DNA of 64,000 nt. Source: Lunularia cruciata. Its lineage: Eukaryota; Streptophyta; Marchantiopsida; Lunulariales; Lunulariaceae. Positions 45,701-57,525 of this stretch are shown in pieces. Both the position numbers and the translations under genes were made by a program. The stretch's first letter is position 1. The number at the start of each line of letters is the position of its first letter. The notes below the pieces were generated by a model, which saw nothing but the letters and a program-made list of their open reading frames with translations, ran no database searches and was not told the DNA's origin. The DNA lies in contig OX419755.1 of NCBI GenBank assembly GCA_948567375.1, forward strand, positions 56,177,001 through 56,241,000, written 5' to 3'.

Positions 45701-45940
45701 CCAAGGTTGTTAGACGGTCTTTGTATCGGCCTTTGCTTCCCAATTCAAAGACAATGCTCTTCGGACTTCTTTCTTTGTACTCCTCTCTTGAGTACTTCCA
45801 TCATCGGATCTGAAGTTGACTTCTTTAGGTTTCCTCTGAAGACACTCCCATCCATTCCTTCTTTTGCAATTTAGCTTTCTTGCTTACTTTTTCTCCAAAT
45901 GCTAATAAATAGAAAAGAAACAAAAAATGTGGGCACCACA
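42796..45940 (-). repeat. G6 3' LTR (3145 bp)
   Basis: It matches 52794-56527 in the same orientation, with plus-strand ends TTTGACA (expected TGTGACA) and CACCACA. It lacks about 590 bp present in the 5' LTR (52895-53483). It carries broken parts of the LTR ORF (43056-43343, 43707-43946, 44895-45388 on the minus strand). Confidence 0.83.
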
Positions 45941-45956
45941 TACCCCCTCTCTGAAA
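45941..45956 (-). promoter_or_regulatory. G6 polypurine tract
   Basis: TTTCAGAGAGGGGGTA on the minus strand lies directly next to the 3' LTR. Confidence 0.6.
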
Positions 45957-46128
45957 TGTGAGTGTCCCTGTGAACACCAACAACCACTTCTTTATACAAA
46001 GTTAGGTCTATGGTCCAATATTTTCTAACCCTCCACCCATTTACTTGAGTGGCAAAAGGATTGTCTTCCAGGTCTGCAAGTTGAATAGAGCCATTGGCAT
46101 ATATGTGCATACCACGGTATGGCCTCAT

Positions 46129-47260
46129 CTACCTCAAATGTAATTTCCCTAGAAAAAATATGCAGCAATTGTCATATAACAACACCAAGTCCCCTTCTTG
46201 AACAGCCATAGGCTTGATTCTTTTATCATGCCTAACCTTCTGTTGTTCTTGGACTTCCTTTGTGGTTTGCATTGCATCATCCCTTTTCTCTTTTAACCAC
46301 ATTAGTTGATGAATCCAAAGATCTTGGCTTTCTTCCTCCAACAATCGTTCTTTGCAAAGAATCCGATATGTAGGTACTTCAAATTCAAATGGAAGTATTG
46401 GATGCAATCTGTATGTCGAGAAATAAGGAGTTTTCTTGGTATTAATATTTTCAGTTGTTCCATATGCCCACAAAGCTGCAAGGTAACTTTGTGTCCCAAT
46501 TGTAGGCATAATTGACTGTCACCTTATTCAAAATTTTGCACAACAATCCATTGGCCTTCTCCGTGAGTCCATTTTCTTTTGGGTTATAAGGCGTGGTCTT
46601 CCAATGTTTAATTTGGAAGTACTTGGTTAATGCTTCCACCATTGAGTTCAAAAAATGAGTTCCCCAATCATTGACTAATTCCAGAGGACACCCGTAATGG
46701 GGAAATGATGTTTCAAAAGAAAAATTCTGCAATTGTTTCCGCATCATATCTTAGTGTTGTCTCCGCTTCTACCATCATAGTGGCATAATCAATGCATACC
46801 AAGATGTATCTCTTCCTTGTGACTTTGGTCACTGGTTGAATGGGACCCACAAAATCAATACCCCATTTCTCAAATACAGCCAATGGCAAAATTGGCTCTA
46901 TTTGAGACCACTAGGAAGTCACCGTCGGTTTCCTTGTTCTTTGACAGGCATCACAACTTCAAATATGGGCGTAAGTATCTTTATACATCGTAGGCCACCA
47001 ATACCTTGTTGAAAGGATTTTCTTCACCATATTTTTCAGGGCATAGTGTCCTCCCGATGCTTTAGAGTGTAAGGATTCAATGACTCCTCCGACTTTGTAT
47101 GCCTCCAAACATCTCCGAAGCACTTCATCTTTGCCCATCTTAAAAAATGTTGTGTTTTAATTGGTACAATCCCATCTTCCACAGGAAGACTGCACTCTGC
47201 CCGGGTCCAGCCTCTCAAGACAATGATACATATGTTTATAGTGATATTCAGACGCATACC
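46129..47260 (-). pseudogene. G6 integrase
   Basis: The core reads YGCPLELVNDWGTHFLNSM and NPKENGLTEKANGLLCK, with the second Asp and the Glu present. The C-terminal part reads KTPYFSTYRLHPILPFEFE and QEGDLVLLYDN. The zinc finger and first Asp region (46800-47200) are shifted and broken. No chromodomain is seen. Confidence 0.78.
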
Positions 47261-47267
47261 TTGTACT

Positions 47268-47861
47268 TCAAACAGCCATCAGATGATATAGCTCTTCATC
47301 AAGAAACCAATCATCAACTTCCAAGTCTTGGTCTTGAGTTTCTAACCTAGATAAGAAGTCCACATTTGAATGTGAAGCTCCCTTCCTTACTTGTACAGTG
47401 TATGTGAATTCTTGTAACAATAAGATCCATCTTGCAATTTGCTCGGACAACTCTGCCTTCTTGACCAAATGTTGCAATGCGTAATGATCAACATAAAAGA
47501 CAAACTCGTATCCTAGCAAGTCGTGGTGAAATTTCTTGCAGGTATACACCATTCCGAGTGCTTCTTGTTCAGTTGTTGAATAGTTCTTTTTTGGGACTGA
47601 TAATTGTTGGCTGGCATGATACACCGGATAGTCCTTCTTCTTCTCGTCCTTTTGACTTAAGACAACTCCGATTTCCATGGACAAAGTGTCCACATACACA
47701 TGAAAAGGGACATCCCAATCTAGGGCTCTCATAACTGGTGCTTCAACCAATGTCTGCTTCAATACTTGGAAAGCTTCTTCTTGTGCGGCTTCCCACAAGT
47801 AGTCTTCAGACTTCTTCAGCAGCTTTGTAAGGGTTGCAGCAAGCACCGCATAGTTTGACAC
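47268..47861 (-). pseudogene. G6 RNase H
   Basis: Open for 197 codons: AFQVLKQTLVEAPVM, the active-site block FHVYVDTLSMEIGVVLSQ, YSTTEQEALGMVYTCKKF, YVDHYALQHLV and ASHSNVDFLSRLE. It is flanked by frameshifts, so it is a surviving segment of a broken pol. Confidence 0.82.
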
Positions 47862-48620
47862 AAAGCGTTTTTAGTATCCGACATGTCCTAAGAAGGCTCT
47901 CAGCTCCCAAATGTTCTTCAGGGATTCCAAAGCTGAGATTACTTTAACCTTCTCAACATCGACTTCAATACCTTGGCTTGACACCTGATGCCCCAAGAGA
48001 ATTCCCTCCTTCATTGCAAAGAAGCATTTCTCTGGGTGTAATGACAAACCGGCAAAACGACATTGTCCAAAATTTTGGCGAAAGTAATCCTAATGTACAT
48101 CTCTTTGGCCAAACACACAAAAATCATCAATGAAGACTTCCACAATTTTTCATAGAAAATCCTTGAAGATCAAATTCATCATCCGTTGGAAAGTAATGGG
48201 AGCATTACACAACCCAAAGGGCATTTGATTGTATGCAAAAGTGCCCCAATTGGTGGTGAATGTAGTTTTATCCTTGTCCTCTTCTTGATGGCTACTTGAT
48301 TGTACCTTGAAAATCCATCGAGAAAATTGTAACAAGGGTGACCAACTACTTGGTCCAAAATTGTATCAATAAAAGGCAAAGGATGATGATCATTCCTCGT
48401 CAATGCATTCAACTTGCAAAAATCCTAGCACACTCAAATCTTTCCCATCTTCTTCTTTGGAACAATGAAAATGGGGGAAACCCACTCATTGCTCAAGACA
48501 AGAAAGATTATTCTGGCTCCTAAGTACTTGTCAACTTTTTCTTTCACCAAGAAGGAGTACTTTGGGTTCACATGGTATTGTCTTTGCTGAACCAGAACTG
48601 CACCTTCAACTAGATCAATC
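47862..48620 (-). pseudogene. G6 reverse transcriptase
   Basis: SNEWVSPIFIVPKKK, LNALTRNDHHPLPFIDTIL, NFLDGFSRYNQVAI and FGLCNAPITFQRMM. Athila/Tat-like wording. Stops and frameshifts break it (for example near 48415 and 48300-48340). Confidence 0.8.
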
Positions 48621-49596
48621 CGGTGTTCTCCAAATTCTCATGGAATGCCCGGCATTTGATCAATAGACCAGTCAAATACATCCTAGAATTCTATAAATAG
48701 GGCAGTGTATCCTACCAACTCCTCCGTAGTGATTGTCTTCAAAATCTTCAAAAATTTCCTTCAGTCAAGACAACATCTTGACAATCATCGGGGTTGATGA
48801 TGCCTTTGACATGGCTTACTCGGCTCAATTTGAGACGTATTGCAGTCAAACCTCCTTCCCCCAAGTTGTGTTCACCCAAGGCAATGTTGTATGGGTCTTC
48901 GTCTTTGACCTCTACCTCATAGCATTCTAGATAATTGACTTGGACTTTGTCTTTGGAGTTGTTTGAAGATGCAGACAATTAATCTTTGGATTCATCTTTG
49001 TCTTCCAACAAAGTGGTTTCTCCAAGGTGAGGAACCTTCATCCAACTCATGGTCATCAGCTTCTGATCTTTGGACAAAATGTCCTTAAACCGTAACTTTT
49101 GCTGGTGCCAATCCACAATAACCTGGGCATTGTACAACCAGGGTCTTCCAATCAAGAGAGAGTAACCAGTTTTGGTTACTGGTCACAACATAATGTAATT
49201 TAACTTGAAGGACACCCCTCTGATGATCATAGTTATATTTGACAGCATGCCCAAGGGCCATCTCCCGGTTTGATCCGTAAATTTAAGAATTCGGGATGTT
49301 GGTTCAAATGTTGTATACCCCAGTCAATGTGTAGTGTCTTCTGTCATGACATTCACACCCAACCCCAAATCAATGGATATGGATGTGATCATGCAGCTTG
49401 CAATCTCTGCATCCACTTCGGGAGATCCCAAATCCTCCTGTTCAAGATGATAAATTGCGGGCAAGTCTTTCTTGGTCCTCGCCCTTACTTTCTTGAGGGT
49501 TAAACTCAGTTGCTTCTTGTATAGCTTGTTGTCCTCCCATAATTGCTTAAATGTGACATTAGCACTCGTAGATGCCATATCAACCACAATATCATA
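48621..49596 (-). pseudogene. G6 protease and linkers
   Basis: Protease-like SISIDLGLGVNVMTED (D-L-G), then LLIGRPWLYNAQVIVDW as the retropepsin end. An acidic linker (YEVEVKDEDPYNIA) precedes the RT. Interrupted by stops near 49324 and 48980. Confidence 0.7.
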
Positions 49597-50415
49597 CTAT
49601 GGGACTCCTCCCAATTTCACCTTCTTTGCCTTTGTCTTTGGGTCCAAAGTCTGTCCTTGTTCAAATCGGACTTTGGGGTGCTTCAGGATGGTAATCAGAG
49701 TATGGATGGCCTTGACCCAATGATCTTTGGGTTGACCAACTTTGGCTTGGATTAAGTCTTTTACTTTGGACTTGATATCCGTCGGAAAAACAAGAGGTTG
49801 TGTCTTCGTGTTCTCCTCCAAACTCATCTCCTGTGTGTGGAGTACTGCTTCCTTGATTTCTTTCTGCAAGGCTTTTGCTTTAGCTTTTGCTAGAATCTTT
49901 TCCTCCTTAGCAGAAAGGATAGCTTTTGGGCGTAGCCTCTTCACCTTTTGTGAAGACAAAGAAGTAGTACTTACATCTTTGGGATTGCATTTCTTCTTAC
50001 CCGCGCGTGTCTCTACCTTCAAAATTTTGAGGCCAGGCCATTCTCCTTCTAAAATGGGACTCCCTTCTTGAGGCCTCTCTTCCTCAAGTGTTATACAATT
50101 TACATTTGTATCCCCTTTTGCTTGGAGCGCAACATGCTCAGCGAGGGTCTGTACATACTTTACAAGCGGCTTTGGGTTGGGTGGTTGCGGGCATTGATTT
50201 CCCATATGCCTCAATCCTTTACAATTTCCACAAAGGGGAATGTACTCAATTTGCCATCTTGGCTCTAGACAATTTAGAGACCAATGTTTCATTGAGCCAC
50301 AATTGTAGCAAGCATCCGATGCAACATTTTGAGGCCTATTTTGGCCACCCATTGATGGTCTTCATGGAGGAGCATTATTGTTGTACTCCCTTGGTCCATA
50401 CCTTGGACCTTGATA
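49597..50415 (-). pseudogene. G6 gag C-terminal half with two zinc knuckles
   Basis: Open for 251 codons from 50352. Knuckles are C-YN-C-GSMK-H-WSLN-C and C-GN-C-KGLR-H-MGNQ-C. A lysine-rich stretch (KEEKILAKAKAKALQKEIKE) follows. It ends at TAG (49597) before the protease. The upstream half is cut off by the solo LTR 50416-51107. Confidence 0.78.
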
Positions 50416-51107
50416 TGTAACACCCATTTGTGCATGTGTGTGGTATTGTGATATTTAGCTTGGTATTACAAGTACTTAAGAGATATTATTTATATAGAGA
50501 TAAAGGATGGTTCTATATTAGTCATGGTTAGCTAAAGTTAGTCATAGCTAAGATAGAGGGGACCTTACTTTAGAGGAAGTAGAAAAGATGAGCACCACTA
50601 TTTTGGATTTTAGTGTGTTGACTTGGTATTATTCCTAGGTAAACGGCTTTGAGGAAAGAGTTGAGAACTCTTGGGCCCGCAAGCCTTTTTGTTTTGGATT
50701 CTTCTTTAGTCCAAGGATAGCCCATGTGAAGGAATCCTTGACTTAGTGGTTGGGTCAAGATAAGACCACATGCTTAGGGGAATATGCCCATGTGAATGGA
50801 TATTCCTTTCTACTTTTTGACTTTACTTGACTTTTAGACTAGTAACTTGAGTTACTACGGTAATTAGTAACTTTGGTACATAACTATTTCACAAGTATAT
50901 AAACAAGGGGTGAGGAGGTACTCATCATCCTTTCATTTGCAACTATCTCTCTCTCTTTGAGTTCTCTAGTGAGCAATGTCTTGAGTTTTGGAGTGTTAGC
51001 CTTGGAGGAGTATGATGGAGTTGGGGTTCCTTGCCTTCTTAGTCCATGGTGCGCTACCATAATAGCCATCAAAGGTTCATCTTGAGTGAGAGACAGGCCG
51101 GCTCACA
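50416..51107 (+). repeat. Solo LTR, family A (in G6 gag)
   Basis: 692 bp, forward orientation. Perfect 4-bp duplication GATA at 50412-50415 and 51108-51111. Confidence 0.92.
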
Positions 51108-51111
51108 GATA

Positions 51112-52768
51112 CAATGTGCTCACTTGAGGCTATACCTCTTGGGTGTGGTACACAGCCTCTTCTTCCTCACTTTGGTCCCAACCGGAAACCCAATCAATTT
51201 GTTGCACAAGAAATGCAGTGCGGGTCAAACACTCCGTATTAGCATGGCCAGATTTACCACATGAAGTGCACCATACATTTTGTTGGCCAAATGATGGAGG
51301 CTTCTTTCAGTCCTTAGCCCCAATCATCTAGATCTTAAAATTTGCAAACTCTAATAAGAGTGTCCAGCTTCTTATCCGCCTTAGGTACATTCTTTGTTGG
51401 CGGTGTTACTAGTTTCTTTCCTCTACATCTTTGTATTCTTTGTGGCTTTGATTCTTCTTCAGATTCTGAAGAAGAACTCAAAGATGTGGAGGATTCCTCT
51501 GAAGAAGGGGATGTACTGCGAGAAACTCTCTTCTAGGCTTCTTGCCTTTCTTCTCCCAATTTCTTTGGTTGTTGGACAAGTGGGAGTGAGCCGCCTCATA
51601 TTGGGTGACATGTTTGAGGACTTTGTCCAAGGAAGTTACATTCCTCTCCTTGGCAAAGATACAAATATCCAATGAAAGTCTGCCAAGGAACCATGTAATG
51701 GGTTGGGCATTGGAGTAACCCACCACACCGGATTGTTTTGGAACTTGGTTTAATAGGGCCATGAACCGCTTGGAGTAATCTCTCAACTTTTCCTTCTTCC
51801 CTTGGTCCAAATCATTGAGTGTTGTAAAGACACTCGTATCATAATCAACTTCCCAAAATTGTTCCAGGAAGCCATTTTGCAATTTTGCCCCGTCTACTAG
51901 TGTGAACCCCTTCTGGGTTACATAGGTATACCAACTCCAAGCTTTGTTTTGGAGCAGACTTGGGAAAATTCACACACGATCTGCAGAGTCATGTTCCTTG
52001 TTAGCAGAGGAGATGACTTCAAATTCTTTGATGAATTCATTAGGGTCTTTATCTTGTTCCATCCCCTTGTACTTTTGATAGGCGTGTCAGGTGACAGGTA
52101 ACAAAGTCATTGTTTGACTTGATGGGATTGGTTGGAGTAAGTTTGAACTTGACGGAACCAAGGAGCTTGCTGGTATTGACACTGTGTTGACAGCCCAGGA
52201 GTTCCAATTGATCAAGTTCAAATTCGGGTCTTCTTAGACAATTTCTTCTCTAAGGGTGTCGACTTCAACCCGAGTGGAAGAATCAGGCTCAAGACCTTTG
52301 GAGTGTTCTTCAAAATTCCTTTGAGAAAATCAAGGAATCGTACATGTTGACACTCTTCTTCCGTTAGTGTCCATGCTATCTTTTCTTGAACACAGTTCTT
52401 TAGAGATGCAACTTCCCTTACACCTCTAGGGGAAGTTGGTGTACTGGGCCATAATGAATATATCTAGCCGCTTGAGTCATTCTTCTTCTTGGAAAATGGG
52501 GATGCAAAGTAGCCTTGCCAACCACCTTTGCATTTCTTTTGGTCAAGTTCTTGCAAGGCTTCTTGCACTTCATGAAGAAGTTGAAAGTCCAACGCCTCTC
52601 GTTTGGTTTTGTCAAAAGTAGATTGGATCCTTAAGCATTCTTCTTCTTCACGATGCAATGTTTGTCTTTGAGCTCTCTCTTCTTGTTGTTCTCTTGATGC
52701 AGACATTCATATTGCTTTGACACCCAATTTGAAATTGGCTTTGTATTCTTCCACTTCCTAGATTGGTA
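51112..52768 (-). pseudogene. G6 gag N-terminal and capsid part
   Basis: The start region is MSASREQQEERAQRQTLH (52706), a charged coil. After stops, the capsid part reads FIKEFEVISSANKEHDS, then FLEQFWEVDYDTSVFTTL, LRDYSKRFMALLNQVPK and FLGRLSLDICIFAKERN (51882-51478). Confidence 0.75.
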
Positions 52769-52786
52769 TCCCCAATAGCGGTGCCA
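52769..52786 (-). promoter_or_regulatory. G6 primer binding site, tRNA-Asp-like
   Basis: TGGCACCGCTATTGGGGA on the minus strand, 7 bp from the LTR, resembles the Athila/Tat site TGGCGCCGTTGCCGGGGA. Confidence 0.7.
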
Positions 52787-52793
52787 AAAATCA

Positions 52794-55700
52794 TGTGACA
52801 ACTTGGCAAATATCACTTTTGCGGTAATTAGGTAAGTAAAGTTTGTTCCCGCAGAGATACTAGTCAGAATTGGTCAAATACGAAGTCAAATAGTAACATA
52901 TAGTTCTTCTTGATTTCCTCTTTAATCTCTCAGGTAGCAACTACACCTAAAAGAGAGTAAGAAGCTCATAATCTTGACAACTTGTCATGAATACACACAC
53001 CCATAATCACAACATAGCAAATTCTGTCCAAACAAATCTTGATTGTGATGATTTAGATTCTCCCAAAGATGGCACTTCATTGCACAAATGACTTCACCTC
53101 AGAATTGTGTTCCACCCCTCCACTGAAGGCACAACTTCCCCGATCGAAATTGCTTCACATCAACTTTATGCTGCACTCACAAATGCAAAATACTACCAAC
53201 ACTACAATTCCTCTCAGATTTGTCAAGGCATTGCTCCAATTGCACTTCACTCAGGATCAAACACACAGAATGAAGATCAAGGTTGCATAATCCAACATCC
53301 AACAAACACACTGACTTGCACTTTGAAATTCTACTCACACTCACAAACACACACAAAGTTGACACTCGGAATCAAGCTCAAGCAACGAGCATTGAAAAGA
53401 GCACTTCACTTTATCTATCTTCAAAAATATGAATACTGAACAACATTTCACTGCAAATGCCACTCTTAAATAGTAAAGAAATCAACAATTACTAACAATT
53501 ATACCGTTCTACAACAACCTTTCTAACTTGCAGATCCAAACAAACAATGCACCTCTTCATATCTGCCTCTTCAAATCTCAAAACTGTTACTACTCCAATC
53601 CGATGTCTACTCCGTGATTGACTTTCAAACCCGATGATCTTCTTATTACTTCTCCTTCTTTGGGTATATATACCACTCCCAAGTTCTTCACTATTTCTAC
53701 ACTAGGAACTACAATTTAGCTCTTGGATAATCTATCTACTTCTTTATCTCCCAACCCACTCTTCTCTAATGTCTCAAATAACAAGTCCGAAGACACCTAA
53801 ATCCTACTTCTGCAACATTGGACTTTCTCTCCTCTGTCACACTACTCCTAATTCTCTTTAAGTCTGACTTGACTAAATCTAATCTGAGACTGACATTGTC
53901 TCCTACTTCTAACATCTTCCGATCTACTTGCTCCCTTAATCGGATCAGTAAAGTGTTCATATCCACATCTTTGACTTTCCACTTTTGAGTTTCTTGCACA
54001 AGCAACTTTAACTCATGTAGACGTGCTTCTTCCAACCTTCCTTCAGCCTCCGTGCTCAAAATTTCTCGCAAATTTCTTGCAACTTCTCCTACTGATTTCG
54101 ACTCATAACCTCAAGATCGCTCTGCCTTCAACTCTTCATGGTACATCTTCAACTCATCTTTGTACTCAGCAGCAAGCATCATTATCTCCTCCACATACTG
54201 AGAACTTTGTAACTCAACACTTTGTACCAGATCACACAATCTTTCTTCTTCTTCTTGATGCTTGACTGCCAACTCTCTCTGCCATGCTTGATCCTTCACG
54301 GCTGCACTCTTCCGCAAGCTTTGTAACTCTTGCTCCATTATGGTGGCCATCACCTTCACATGAATAATCTCAATGTGCACATCATTGAGCTCCTCTTTCA
54401 TCTTGGTCAGCAACATTGCTTGCTCCTTCAATTCTTTAGCTTGCTTTTGCATTTCCTTACCTCTTGACTTAAAACTCTCTTGCAACTTCTCGAAAATCTT
54501 CTTCTTCAAGACTACATCCACCCAAATTTCTTCAACTTTGTCTCTTTGGGTTACATGCTCCTGCAAACCCCTCACTTCAACAAGCAGATACTTCACCTCC
54601 TGCAACTCATTCGTCACCTTCATACTATCTTGGGGAATTACCTTCTGGTGCTCCTTCAACAGTTCCAACAATGGAGTTACAACCTTTGATAGATATTGTA
54701 TTCCGCCAAAGTTCTCTTTGTCGTTGGCCCTATCTTCATATTTTGCCTCTTCCATCAGCTCCTTTTGCCAAAGTCACAATCTTCATATCTTCAGAGACAC
54801 TACTTTTGAGCTTCCTTCTTCCTTACCTACTAAACTCAGCCCCGCAGGGTACTCCTTCTATCTTTCAGCCCCCTTCTCTTCCACAACCAGGATTATGCAA
54901 TGATTCGCATTTCCTAGTACACTGTCAATCATTGCATGACAAGCTTTATCCACTCCAACCAATTGCTGAATCTTGTGTTCACCCTCACTCTTTCTTTTGG
55001 ATTCCTCACTTTGTAAAGTGAGTTCATCTTCTTCTAAGTTCTGTCCTCAAGACTCTATCTCCCCTTCAGACTTGGTTTCTGATGATGCTTCTTTCACCAT
55101 CTTCTTACTCTGCAGAACCAGTCTTTGGGTCTTCCTTTGTGCTGGAGGCAACTTTGCTTCCTCGGGTTTATTGTGCTTCTTCTTGTTTGAGCTTGTGACT
55201 TCTTCCATCTTCTGTTGTCTAGTCCTCAAGAAGTGATCATCATTGGCTCGTAGGTGTACCATGTATTGTTGCTCTTCTTCATCCGCTTCTTGTCTCAAAT
55301 CAGGATGAAAATGCGACACCATGCAACGCCTCTCCTCTACTATCAGCAAGTTCAACCCAAAGTAGAAGTGTGCTGCAAACAGTGCAAAATAATATGGAGG
55401 CAAACTTGTCCTCCAATTGACCACTATATGCCTTGTTCATTAGTGAAAACACTTTGCCCAGTTCACCTTCACTCCTACAAATATCTAGTGGAAAAAGACC
55501 GCCAGTTGCATGTTCATGTAAGTTGTTTGTTCTGGTTTGAACATGGCCATTATCGTCCCCACAATACTTTGTGTAATTAGGTCCCAATAGGACTCCACCT
55601 TGTAACCATTTGTTGTGCGTGGAGCAAAGAACAAATTTTGTATGTCGGCCATCTCCTTTGCAGCATCACACTTCCAATAGAAGGTGATCCCCATCGGTTC

Positions 55701-56527
55701 TCTTGCTTCCTTCCCCAACACTAACCTCCAATCCAACTCAGTCCATCAAGCCATATTTCCTCTCTTCCCCTCGACTTTGGGGCCTTCCTTGCAATTACTG
55801 GCAGCTATCTCTGCCATGACTCTTGGGAAACTGAAATTCCAATTCCATGCTAAGAAAGCAATACAAAGTCTATTCAAGACTTCAATCCTTGCTACAATGT
55901 CCAACCTACAAATTGCAAAACTTTGCATTGCTAGAGCGTTTGTGACTTTCTTTGCCATGATCTTCTCTCTTGTTCTTTGGCATTGGAAAAATATTCCTTC
56001 TCCTGGACGAGACGCTCTTACCCATTCTAGATTTTGGAAAATTTCACTCTCAATTGGCTTCTTGACACGCATTACTGTAGGACGACTACTCAAAGGGATA
56101 GGAAATCTACTTGACATATTCAACTTGCCCCTACGCAATCACAATTTTATATTACCCCGAATTGCAATCATTCTTTAGTCAATTTCAAAATCAACTTCCC
56201 CTTCTTCTGTGTGTTGTTGTCCTGACACTATCAAGACATGCTTCTTCTGCCTCCGCCATTTCTTGAAGTGTACTTTCTTGCCACGTACCAAGGTTGTTAG
56301 ATGGTCTTCATATCGGCCTTTGCTTCTTGATCCAAAGATGATGCTCTTCAAACTTCTTTCTTTGTACTCCTCTCCTAAGTACCTCCATCATCGGATCCAA
56401 AGTTGACTTCTTTGGATTTCTTCCAAAGACACTCTTGTCCATTCCTTCTTTTGCAATTCAGCTTTCTTGCTTACTTCTTCTCCAAATGCTAATAAATAGA
56501 AAAAAAAACAAAAATGTGTGCACCACA
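52794..56527 (-). repeat. G6 5' LTR (3734 bp)
   Basis: TG...CA ends (TGTGGTGC ... TTGTCACA on the minus strand). It pairs with 42796-45940. It is unusually long and contains an ORF on the sense strand of the element. Confidence 0.84.
53766..56138 (-). pseudogene. ORF within the G6 LTR, coiled-coil protein
   Basis: In element-sense orientation the LTR holds a broken long ORF. Open blocks: 56138-55746 (KVTNALAMQSFAICRLD, FLAWNWNFSFPRVMAEI), 55736-55485 (GITFYWKCDAAKEMADIQ), 55424-55047 (basic/acidic, NKKKHNKPEEAKLPPAQRK), 54755-54111 (214 codons, strongly heptad-like and charged: KEMQKQAKELKEQAMLL, MEQELQSLRKSAAVK) and 54071-53766 (LEEARLHELKLLVQETQ). The left LTR keeps parts. The C-terminal part also appears at protein level in the diverged LTR 57526-59450. 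I recognise no family. It may be a captured host gene. Confidence 0.5.
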
Positions 56528-56748
56528 TAGCCCAACATGACACTAGATGTTCAAGAGTTTGTTTCATTGTGTTAGAGATGCCAACGTAACAAGGCCAACA
56601 ACCAAAAGCCAAGTGTACTCCTTCAACCACTCCCCATACCATCTGCCCAATAGGAACGCGTGAGCTTGGATGTCATCAAATCCTTGCCCAAGACAAAGCA
56701 AGGACACACAACAATTGTGATTTTTGTAGATAAGCTTAGTAAGCAAAT
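56528..56748 (+). pseudogene. G5 integrase zinc finger end and core start
   Basis: Continues from 42795: NMTLDVQEFVSLC, RCQRNKANNQKPS, LLQPLPIPSAQ and IVIFVDKLSK, with stops. Ends where the solo G4-type LTR inserted. Confidence 0.72.
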
Positions 56749-57491
56749 TGTAATACCAAGAGCTAGCCATATGATCTAGATGTGAAATTTGGTTTGGTAA
56801 CATCTAGAATGGTTTTATACACAATGGTCAAAATAGATCAGATAGAAGTATCACAAAAAGAGTACTTCTACTAATAGAGCAAAACCGAAATAGACTTGAG
56901 AACCTTAGAACCAATAGCCAGACATATGATTTAAAGGTGAGAATTGGTTTGGTAACATCTAGAAGGATGTTACACATGATGGACTGAACAGATCAAAAAG
57001 AGGTATCACCAAAAGTGGACTTCTACTAATAAAGTAGGAACCAAAATATGCCTGAAATCTTTGAAGGCAATTTTGAAGGCCTAAACGGATGAATTAGGCC
57101 TCAAAAATGTGTAAATTTCCCCTACCCCTTAAGTGGAGTTAAGGCTGGCCTTCCCTCCTCCCATGTTTGTCTTGTTGAGAGCTTTCCAACGGTACCTTAC
57201 TCAAGTGATTCTAAGACTCCTACAGGAGGATTTCCTAAAAGATTTCCCTCCAATCATAGCTTGTTTGACCAACCAGATAGGACCTAGACCGACATGTCAC
57301 CCATCCAAGTAAGTAATCCAAGGGTGGAGCTTGATGACATGTCACCTATCTGTGTGCCTAATCCTATGGTGGAGCTTCCTTGGAGGAGATCCTCTTTGTC
57401 TATATAACAAAGAGAAGGTGCTCCTTTGGGGCACCAAATGTTGAGTGTGTAATCTGTGTTTTCTCTCTTCTCTTGTCCTTGGAGTATTACA
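56749..57491 (+). repeat. Solo LTR, G4 type (in G5 integrase)
   Basis: 743 bp, TGTAATACC to ATTACA. Perfect 5-bp duplication CAAAT at 56744-56748 and 57492-57496. Confidence 0.92.
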
Positions 57492-57525
57492 CAAATCCAC
57501 TTGGCACCAACCTTTGATACCATAG
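57492..57525 (+). pseudogene. G5 integrase, 34-bp island
   Basis: Encodes QIHLAPTFDTI, which joins VDKLSK before and GAPTLVKIYFDNVF after once the two solo LTRs are removed. Confidence 0.7.

Larger units (their letters stand above)
42796..56527 (-). mobile_element. G6: Tat/Athila-like Ty3/gypsy element with very long LTRs
   Basis: LTRs at 42796-45940 and 52794-56527 flank (minus strand) a tRNA-Asp-type primer site, gag with two zinc knuckles, protease, RT, RNase H, integrase and a polypurine tract. Flanks TGGCC (42791-42795) and TAGCC (56528-56532) fit a 5-bp duplication with one change. It interrupts the G5 integrase. A solo family A LTR lies in its gag. Its pol is decayed. Confidence 0.86.
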
